From NCBI RefSeq assembly GCF_000196875.2, contig NC_014532.2:682001-746000 (forward strand): a stretch of 64,000 nucleotides of DNA. Reading direction: 5' to 3'. Below are positions 58,079 through 64,000 of this stretch, in pieces. The notes under the pieces are model-generated. The model ran no database searches. It saw only the letters and a list, made by a program, of their open reading frames with translations, and was not told the DNA's origin. The DNA is from Halomonas elongata DSM 2581. GTDB taxonomy: Bacteria; Pseudomonadota; Gammaproteobacteria; Pseudomonadales; Halomonadaceae. The translations under genes were made by a program, and so were the position numbers. Positions within the stretch are counted from its first letter, which is position 1, and each line of letters starts with the position of its first letter.

Positions 58079-58092
58079 TTGATATAGATCAG
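58079..58092 (+). promoter_or_regulatory. Candidate Anr/FNR box before ubiT
   Basis: TTGATATAGATCAG matches TTGAT-N4-ATCAA with one mismatch. It lies 60 bases before ubiT, at a good place for class II activation, and about 290 bases from nrdD on the other strand. The rest of the 57845-58151 gap shows no gene. Confidence 0.65.
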
Positions 58093-58151
58093 GTTCAGGT
58101 CGCCCGTACGGTGGCACGCTTGGTGGTTGCCGCTTATCGAGGAGGGACATC

Positions 58152-58724
58152 ATGGCGTTGCCGCTACCGTCACCGTTACTGCTCTTGCGGGCGCTGGATC
58201 AAACGGCCCCGCTGGCCGTCAAGCGTCGCCTGGTCGAGCCGCTGCTCAACCGGACCTTCGCCGAGCCGCTTGCCGAGGGAGAGTTCGATGCTCTCGAGGG
58301 GCGCCGCATCTCGCTGATGGTCGAGGACCTTGACCTGATGCTGACCCTGGGGCTCGAGGCCGGGCGCCTGGTGCTCTGCCGCGAGGCCGGCGAGGCGACC
58401 ATTCGCGGCGGCTGGCGCGAGTTCCTGTGCTTGGCGACCCGTCACGAGGATCCCGATGCGCTGTTCTTCCAGCGCCGCTTGCTGATCGGAGGCGATACCG
58501 AGCTGGGCCTGACGGCCAAGAACCTGCTCGACGGCCGTGAGGAAGGACTTGCCCAGGGGCGCCTGGGCAAGTGGCTGGAGCGACTCGAGCGATGGCAGGG
58601 CCATTCCGGTGCCGCCCTGATGGGGAATCCGCCCGGGCATGACATGAGGGTGCCAGCCAGGCGCTTCATATCCAGAACCAGCCGTGGCTGCCTGCCACCG
58701 CTCCCGCGATCGTCACCAGGCTGA
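58152..58724 (+). CDS. ubiT: UbiT, SCP2-domain accessory of anaerobic ubiquinone synthesis
   Basis: 190 residues. An SCP2 lipid-binding domain (about 20-150: VEPLLNRTFAEPLAEGEFDALEGRRISLMVEDLDLMLTLGLEAGRLVL; FFQRRLLIGGDTELGLTAKNLLDG). It is thought to carry the isoprenoid intermediate for UbiU-UbiV. ATG 58152 follows GAGGAGGG. The last 59 bases overlap the convergent gene 58666-59136, so the final 20 or so residues are extra relative to the domain. A candidate Anr box precedes it. Confidence 0.9.
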   Translation: MALPLPSPLLLLRALDQTAPLAVKRRLVEPLLNRTFAEPLAEGEFDALEGRRISLMVEDLDLMLTLGLEAGRLVLCREAGEATIRGGWREFLCLATRHEDPDALFFQRRLLIGGDTELGLTAKNLLDGREEGLAQGRLGKWLERLERWQGHSGAALMGNPPGHDMRVPARRFISRTSRGCLPPLPRSSPG

Positions 58725-59136
58725 TGGCCAGCAAGAACCAGTGGAGCCCCTGGATGAGCCGAAAGGTGGACGCGGGAGCGCGTTTCGCCCGCTCCTTGAA
58801 CCAGCGATGCAAAAACAACGGCTCGAACACGAACAGCATCAGTGTGAAGATCAGCCAGACCGCGATCATGGCATGGATCCACCAGAACTCGGCTACCGCC
58901 AGGCGCTGCCAGCCGAGGACGTGCAACATGTAGAAGCCGCTGAGACCTGCCAGCAGGGTGGTGATGCGTGACTGCCAGGCAAAGCGCGCCTCCACCCGCT
59001 CGAAGAACTCCACCCGTTCCTCTTCGTGCTTGAAGCGCTTCACGGCCGGCAGCAAGACGGTCGTCACCATCGCCACGCCGCCGATCCACAGCACGATGGC
59101 CAACACATGCACGACTCGGGCCAGATAGTATTCCAT
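58666..59136 (-). CDS. Small four-helix membrane protein, CopD-like
   Basis: 156 residues with four membrane segments (about 5-28, 55-75, 82-105, 128-150). It starts MEYYLARVVHVLAIVLWIGGVAMVTTVLLPAVKRF, resembling the CopD/DUF2269 group whose conserved histidines in helices may bind copper or heme: His10, His69 in FYMLHVLGW and His87 in WWIHAMIAV. Convergent with ubiT and overlapping its 3' end by 59 bases. Function not known. Confidence 0.8.
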   Translation of the reverse strand: MEYYLARVVHVLAIVLWIGGVAMVTTVLLPAVKRFKHEEERVEFFERVEARFAWQSRITTLLAGLSGFYMLHVLGWQRLAVAEFWWIHAMIAVWLIFTLMLFVFEPLFLHRWFKERAKRAPASTFRLIQGLHWFLLAISLVTIAGAVAGSHGWFWI

Positions 59137-59320
59137 GACGTTACAGGCTCCTCGATCATGGCCGCTTTCCGGGGCTGCCGGCTAATGTATAGCACAGGCG
59201 CCCGGCCGGGCGACCGAGGCTTTCCAGGTAGGGGGCTTTCTGCTGGACTGAGCACACCCATTGCACGATAGGCGTCGCGGACCTATGGTTCGCGACGCTT
59301 GTTCATTTCGAGGAGACTCC

Positions 59321-60604
59321 ATGTTCGCCCCTCTGACATCCCTGTGGCGCGGCTATCGTGATTCGTCGCTGATCCTGCGGGTGACCCTCGCGCTGGTGCT
59401 GGGCGCCGTGGTCGGCCTGGTCGGCGGGCCGGCCGTCGGCCAGGCGCTGGCACCGCTGGGTGAGCTGCTGATGCGGCTCTTGAAATTCATCATTCTGCCT
59501 ATCGTGCTGTTCACGTTGATGGCGGGCATCAATCAGGGGCAGGCCGGCCGCCTGGGGCGGATCGGCCGCAAGGTCTTCCTTTATTACCTGGTGACCTCGG
59601 CGTTGGCGATCATCGTTGGCCTGACGGTCGCCAGCCTGCTGTCGCCGGGGGAAGGCATGTCGCTGGAGGGGGCGGCCTCGGTGTCGGTGCCCGAGAATCC
59701 CGGCATTCTCTCGGTGGTGCTGGGCATCGTGCCGACCAACATCATCGGTGCCTTCGCCGAGCAGGACCTGCTCGGCATCATCTTCACCGCCCTGGTGTTC
59801 GGCCTCGCCGTGGCTGGGTTGCGGCAGTCACAGACGCATGGCGAGCTGGGCGAGCGACTGGCGGGGCTGATCGAAGCGCTCAACGTCGTGACCCTCAAGG
59901 TGATGAGCGGCATCCTGCATGTGGTGCCGGTCGGGGTGTTTGCCATCGTCGCCGGCACCGTGGCCGAGCAGGGCATGGGAACCTTGCTGTCGCTCGGCGA
60001 CATGGTCGTGGTGCTTTACGTGGCGCTGGGCGTGCACTTGCTGGTCTATATCGGTTTGCTGAAAGGCTTCGGCGTGCCGCTACGGGCCTTCTTCCGCGAG
60101 GCACGCACGCCCATGGCGACGGCGTTCGCCACCCAGAGCAGTTCCGGCACTTTGCCGCTGACCCTCGATGCCGCCCGTCGCCTGGGTCTGTCACGAGGCC
60201 TCTACGGCTTCAGCCTGCCGCTGGGCGCAACGTTGAACATGGACGGGGCGGCGATCCGCATCGCCATCTCGGCGGTGTTCGCTGCCAATGTGGCGGGGGC
60301 GCCGCTGGATTTCGTCAGCATGCTGCAGGTCGTGGTCATCGGCACCCTGATCTCGGTGGGCACGGCCGGGGTGCCCGGTGCCGGCATCGTGATGATCGCC
60401 ACGGTGTTCTCCCAGGTGGGCCTGCCCATCCAGGCCGTTGCCTTGCTCACGGCCATCGACGCCCTGGTCGGCATGGGCTGCACGGCGCTCAACGTGACGG
60501 GCGATCTGGTCGGCACCGCTCTGATCGGCCGCAGTGAGGGAGAGCGTATCGACGAGTCGGGAAGTGCGGAAGCCGAGGTGGTCTCGAACCCTGAAGGGCC
60601 CTGA
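59321..60604 (+). CDS. Dicarboxylate/amino acid:cation symporter (DAACS)
   Basis: 427 residues from ATG 59321 with GAGGAG upstream. Eight membrane helices with two re-entrant hairpins, as in GltPh: LLMRLLKFIILPIVLFTLMAGI (about 46-67), the serine-rich FATQSSSGTLPLTLDAA hairpin (about 269-285) and NMDGAAIRIAISAVFAANVAG, with the NMDG motif for sodium and substrate. Related to GltP/DctA/SstT; substrate could be glutamate, aspartate or C4 acids. A lone gene. Confidence 0.92.
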   Translation: MFAPLTSLWRGYRDSSLILRVTLALVLGAVVGLVGGPAVGQALAPLGELLMRLLKFIILPIVLFTLMAGINQGQAGRLGRIGRKVFLYYLVTSALAIIVGLTVASLLSPGEGMSLEGAASVSVPENPGILSVVLGIVPTNIIGAFAEQDLLGIIFTALVFGLAVAGLRQSQTHGELGERLAGLIEALNVVTLKVMSGILHVVPVGVFAIVAGTVAEQGMGTLLSLGDMVVVLYVALGVHLLVYIGLLKGFGVPLRAFFREARTPMATAFATQSSSGTLPLTLDAARRLGLSRGLYGFSLPLGATLNMDGAAIRIAISAVFAANVAGAPLDFVSMLQVVVIGTLISVGTAGVPGAGIVMIATVFSQVGLPIQAVALLTAIDALVGMGCTALNVTGDLVGTALIGRSEGERIDESGSAEAEVVSNPEGP

Positions 60605-60734
60605 ATCTGAGTGTCCAGAATGTGGTCGAGGGGTCGAAAGGTAACTTTTAACAGGCTATCTTTCCCCTGTCGGAGGCAGACGGCGATGTGGAAATGCATC
60701 GTCGAGCCCACAACGCACTCGCACAGGAATTCCC

Positions 60735-61604
60735 ATGAGCCAAGATACCGAGTACACCCCGCCGAGGGTCTGGACCTGGAGCCAGGCGAGCGGCGGCCAG
60801 TTCGCCAGCATCAATCGCCCGATTGCCGGGCCCACGCATGACAAGGAACTGCCGGTCGGCAAGCACCCGTTCCAGCTCTATTCGCTGGCCACGCCCAATG
60901 GCGTCAAGGTCACGGTGATGTTCGAGGAGCTGCTGGCGAAGGGCCACGAAGGGGCGGAATACGATGCCTGGCTGATCAAGATCGGCGATGGCGATCAGTT
61001 CGGCAGCGGCTTCGTCGAGGTCAATCCGAATTCCAAGATTCCGGCGTTGATGGATCACGGCACCGAGGAGCCGACCCGGGTCTTCGAGTCGGGCGCGATT
61101 CTGCTCTATCTAGCCGAAAAGTTCGGCGATTTCCTGCCGACGGACTTCAAGGCCCGTACCGAGGCGCTCAACTGGCTGTTCTGGCAGATGGGCAGCGCGC
61201 CCTTCCTGGGGGGCGGCTTCGGTCATTTCTACGCCTATGCGCCGGTGAAGCTCGAGTACCCCATCGACCGCTATGCCATGGAGACCAAGCGTCAGCTCGA
61301 TGTCCTCGATCGCCATCTGGCGGAGCATCGCTACCTGGCCGGCGACGAGTACAGCATCGCCGACATGGCCAACTGGGCCTGGTATGGCCAACTGGTGCTG
61401 GGCCGTCTCTACGACGCCGCCGAGTTCCTGCAGGTGCATACCTACGAGAACGTGGTGCGCTGGGCGCGAGAGGTCGATGCGCGTCCGGCGGTGCAGCGAG
61501 GACGCATGGTCAACCGGACCTTCGGTGAGCCGGAGCTGCAGCTTCATGAGCGTCACGATGCCAGCGACTTCGAGCACAAGACGCAGGACGTTATCGGTTC
61601 CTGA
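60735..61604 (+). CDS. yghU: YghU-like glutathione S-transferase/disulfide-bond oxidoreductase
   Basis: 289 residues. GST of the Nu class: the YghU N-terminal extension (YTPPRVWTWSQASGGQFASINRPIAG, about 7-32) leads into a thioredoxin fold (about 45-130: FQLYSLATPNGVKVTVMFEELL, NPNSKIPALMDHG, FESGAILLYLAEKFG) and the helical C-terminal domain. Has glutathione-dependent disulfide reductase and peroxidase activity in known members. ATG 60735, AGGAATTCCC before it. Confidence 0.93.
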   Translation: MSQDTEYTPPRVWTWSQASGGQFASINRPIAGPTHDKELPVGKHPFQLYSLATPNGVKVTVMFEELLAKGHEGAEYDAWLIKIGDGDQFGSGFVEVNPNSKIPALMDHGTEEPTRVFESGAILLYLAEKFGDFLPTDFKARTEALNWLFWQMGSAPFLGGGFGHFYAYAPVKLEYPIDRYAMETKRQLDVLDRHLAEHRYLAGDEYSIADMANWAWYGQLVLGRLYDAAEFLQVHTYENVVRWAREVDARPAVQRGRMVNRTFGEPELQLHERHDASDFEHKTQDVIGS

Positions 61605-61742
61605 GCTGCCGGACGTGCACATCGAACGCCGTGGGCCTATGGTCCGCGGCGTTTATCGTTCCAAAGAGGAGGCACGGCTCACTCGCCAGAACGACGACGC
61701 CTCCTTCGTGACGCCTGCCTATTGGGCGCACGGACACAATGA

Positions 61743-61770
61743 AACGGGGCCCGCATAAGCGGGCCCCGTT
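61743..61770. terminator. Bidirectional terminator between yghU and csp
   Basis: AACGGGGCCCGC (61743-61754), ATAA loop, GCGGGCCCCGTT (61759-61770): a perfect 12-bp stem with short A and T runs on the two sides, serving both convergent genes. Confidence 0.8.
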
Positions 61771-61812
61771 CAACGAACCGCGAGGGTTCGCGTGCTCTCG
61801 TGATCTCTGGGA

Positions 61813-62019
61813 TCAGCCGAGAGCCTTGATGTTGGAGGCCTGGAGGCCCTTCTTGCCCTGGGTCACGTCGAAGGAGACGCTTTGACCTTCCTGGAGGGAC
61901 TTGAAGCCTTCAGCCTGAATTTCGGAGAAGTGGGCGAACACGTCGTCACCGCCGTCGGCAGGAGAAATGAAGCCGAAACCCTTGGAATCGTTGAACCACT
62001 TGACGGTACCAGTCGTCAT
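61813..62019 (-). CDS. Cold-shock protein, CspA family
   Basis: 68 residues, single OB fold. [14 protein letters not shown] (RNP1, residues 7-20) and DVFAHFSEI (RNP2, 26-34) are complete. Binds single-stranded RNA and DNA. Start ATG 62019, AGGA upstream; the leader up to about 62200 may hold a cold-sensing structure, as in cspA, but none was defined. Confidence 0.95.
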   Translation of the reverse strand: MTTGTVKWFNDSKGFGFISPADGGDDVFAHFSEIQAEGFKSLQEGQSVSFDVTQGKKGLQASNIKALG

Positions 62020-62316
62020 TTGAAAATCCTCTCGCGCTAAGCGCCTTGTAAAGTTTCTGGTATTACCCAGGATCAGTAGCGGGTACAACAAGAAATACAA
62101 TTACAGGCTGTCGAAAAGAATCGAATGCTTCTGGAACCATGCTGCTTGCTCACCAACTGGCGCCACAATGTCACGCTGCACCGCCCAGGTCAAAGACTTT
62201 CGAATACTATTTTTCTGCAGATTGCCACCGGTGCCGGGCTGTTCAGCGAGCGGGTGTATCGCAGGTCCGGCCGACCGGGGCGATGCGGGTTCTCTGGAGG
62301 GCAACCTGGTTCGCCT

Positions 62317-63123
62317 TCAGCTATCCGCTGGCGGCTCGTTGAGGGTGTCCTGGTTCCGGGTGCGTTCGGTGAATTCCGAGGGCGATTCGCCCAGCGTCCG
62401 GCGGAACATGGTGGCGAAGGCACTAGGGCTGGCGTAACCCAGCGTCAGGGCGATGCGGGTCACCGGCACGCCGGCCGAGAGCTGTGGCAGGGCTGCCAGC
62501 AGGCAGGCTTGCTGGCGCCAGGCACTGAACGACAAGCCGGTCTGTTGCTTGAAGAAGCGGGTGAAGGTGCGATGGCTACGGTTGAGGCGCTGGGCCCAGT
62601 GCGCCGGTGAACTGCGCAGGTCCGGGCATTGCAGGAAGGCAGAGCATTGCCGCGCCAGCTCGGGGTCGCGGGGCAGGGGAGCGAAGAGCGGCAGTGTCGC
62701 GCTCTGGCGCAGTTCGTGCAGTATCAGCCGTACCAGGGCGCCGTCGCGACCTTCCACGTCGTAACGGGCGGGGAGCTCGGCCGAGGCGAGCAGTAGCTGG
62801 TGCAGCAGCGGGGTGACGAGCAGTACCTCGCATAGTGGGCCGGGCCGCGGCGCGACCGCCGGTTCGATGTACAGGCTGCGCGTGCTGACCCCGAGCATCT
62901 TCACCTGGTGCGGCTTGCCGGCGGGAATCCAGACCCCGGTATAAGGGGGTACCACCCAGGTGCCATCCTCGGTGCCGACCTCCATCAGTCCCGTCATGCC
63001 GTAGAGGAATTGGGCGCGTCGGTGGCGGTGGGTGTCGAGCAGGGTACCGGGCAGATAGTCGGTGCCGATCGCCATGACTTCTCGGGGAATGCCGTCCACA
63101 TCGTCCAGGGGAATGTTGCGCAT
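62317..63123 (-). CDS. Cupin-AraC transcriptional regulator (NimR-like)
   Basis: 268 residues. A cupin domain (about 15-90: LLDTHRHRRAQFLYGMTGLMEVGTEDGTWVVPPYTGVWIPAG) and a C-terminal AraC HTH (about 170-255: WAQRLNRSHRTFTRFFKQQTG, VTRIALTLGYASPSAFATMFRRTLGESPSEF). Divergent from the TauE/SafE exporter over 107 bases, which it likely regulates; NimR controls an exporter in the same way. Confidence 0.9.
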   Translation of the reverse strand: MRNIPLDDVDGIPREVMAIGTDYLPGTLLDTHRHRRAQFLYGMTGLMEVGTEDGTWVVPPYTGVWIPAGKPHQVKMLGVSTRSLYIEPAVAPRPGPLCEVLLVTPLLHQLLLASAELPARYDVEGRDGALVRLILHELRQSATLPLFAPLPRDPELARQCSAFLQCPDLRSSPAHWAQRLNRSHRTFTRFFKQQTGLSFSAWRQQACLLAALPQLSAGVPVTRIALTLGYASPSAFATMFRRTLGESPSEFTERTRNQDTLNEPPADS

Positions 63124-63230
63124 GACGTATCTCGATTGGCCTGTACGCGAGCATTATTGACCGGCTGTCGAATGTTGGCCATTTCTCGGTGGCGTACTCT
63201 GCGCTCTTATCCTGTCGATGGAGCGCAGTC

Positions 63231-64000
63231 ATGTATTTACTGCTGCTGGCATGCGGTGGCCTGGCCGGTGTCACTACGGTGCTGTTCGGATTCGGGGGCG
63301 GCTTCTTCATGGTGCCGCTGCTGTATGCGGTGCTGTTGGCCACTCATGGCGCGGACAGTGCCGTAGGCCAAGTGGCCATGCATATCGCCGTGGCTACCTC
63401 GACCAGCGTGATGATCGTCGGCGCCGGTCTGGCCACGCGCCGTCACCATCGGGCCGGTACGCTGGACTGGCGATGGATTCGCCCGTTGGTGGGATATATC
63501 GCCATAGGGGCGATCGCGGGGGCCGCGACTGCGATGGCGATGCGTGGTGACTGGGTACGCTGGGCCTTCATCGCCTACCTGGCCATCACCATCCTCGACG
63601 CGCTGCTGCGCCCGGGGTTCCTGGCGCATACGGCGGCACCGCCTCGTACGCCGTCGAACGGCGCGATGGCTGTCTTCGGCCTGGGTATCGGAATGGTGGC
63701 GGCCCTGCTCGGGGTCGGTGGCAGCGTGATGACGGTGCCGCTGATGCGTCGTCGCGGTCTGCCGATGGCCCGGGCCACTGCGATGGCGACACCCTTGTCG
63801 CTGCCGATGGCACTCGCTGGCACCGCTGCCTACATGCTGTTGGCTCGGGGAGAGCTCGCGGTGCAGGGACCCTGGCAGGCAGGCTACGTGGATCTGCGCG
63901 CCCTTGCGGCGCTGGCGGCTGGTTCCTGGATCGGTATTCGCCTGGCGTCTCCCTGGATAGGACGACTACCCGACGGGATTCACGCCAGGGCTTATCTGGC
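63231..64000 (+). CDS. TauE/SafE-family exporter (3' end cut by window)
   Basis: About 256 residues visible. Starts MYLLLLACGGLAGVTTVLFGFGGGFFMVPLL (ATG 63231) and repeats the glycine-rich motif as GIGMVAALLGVGGSVMTVPLM (about 150-170), the two-fold plan of the TauE/SafE family. At least seven membrane segments so far. Family members export sulfite, sulfoacetate and other organic anions. Divergent from an AraC regulator. Confidence 0.88.
   Translation, partial: MYLLLLACGGLAGVTTVLFGFGGGFFMVPLLYAVLLATHGADSAVGQVAMHIAVATSTSVMIVGAGLATRRHHRAGTLDWRWIRPLVGYIAIGAIAGAATAMAMRGDWVRWAFIAYLAITILDALLRPGFLAHTAAPPRTPSNGAMAVFGLGIGMVAALLGVGGSVMTVPLMRRRGLPMARATAMATPLSLPMALAGTAAYMLLARGELAVQGPWQAGYVDLRALAALAAGSWIGIRLASPWIGRLPDGIHARAYL

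Overview
The window looks like chromosomal DNA of a GC-rich gammaproteobacterium. Codon use, the mix of gene families (TRAP/TTT-like dicarboxylate uptake, glrK-qseG-glrR, Anr/FNR, class III ribonucleotide reductase, ArgA, GuaBA) and the purine-degradation cluster fit the Halomonadaceae (Halomonas type). That assignment is an inference from gene content only. I saw no rRNA, tRNA or CRISPR array.

Layout. 1-16551 is a purine/allantoin catabolic island: two NCS1 permeases and an Asp/Glu/hydantoin-type racemase on the minus strand; divergent puuE allantoinase; a YfcC-type transporter; allA and allE; then gcl, hyi, glxR, glycerate 2-kinase and pyruvate kinase, closed by a GntR/FCD regulator. Together they would take allantoin to ureidoglycolate, glyoxylate, tartronate semialdehyde, glycerate, 2-phosphoglycerate and (after enolase) pyruvate. 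No allantoate amidohydrolase is present here. Palindromes built on TGTATACA sit in the racemase/puuE gap, before gcl and before gntR, and are the likely operators.

16607-19550 holds azoR/lysR, a DUF192 protein and pgpA. 19811-25840 holds a chromate transporter and a phosphate-themed block (class C acid phosphatase, potassium channel, CYTH triphosphatase, DUF47 and PiT transporter). argA follows with a TTG start. 27473-28290 is an 800-base stretch that appears to encode a sigma-54-dependent small RNA upstream of glrK-qseG-glrR, in the place where enterobacteria carry glmY. The RNA is rich in ANGGA motifs. After xseA comes an A+T-rich orphan ABC exporter (33404-35203), clearly different from its neighbours. 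35245-42575 is tricarboxylate/dicarboxylate uptake: an AbrB-family protein, TctCBA, the TctDE two-component system and a third periplasmic binding protein. guaB-guaA follow.

45916-49720 is a second low-GC island: GlxA-type AraC regulator, cysteine hydrolase, an unrecognised 361-residue protein with cysteine motifs at both ends, and a secreted cupin, with a possible IS-end remnant at its right edge. 49990-58724 combines rlmA, a TerC/Alx protein under a yybP-ykoY (manganese) riboswitch, and an anaerobic module: Anr/FNR, UbiV, UbiU, NrdG, NrdD and divergent UbiT. NrdD is split: the glycyl-radical tail is a separate 55-residue gene. Candidate NrdR boxes precede nrdD and a candidate Anr box precedes ubiT. 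58666-64000 holds a small CopD-like membrane protein, a DAACS symporter, YghU, a cold-shock protein, an AraC regulator and a TauE/SafE exporter cut by the window end.
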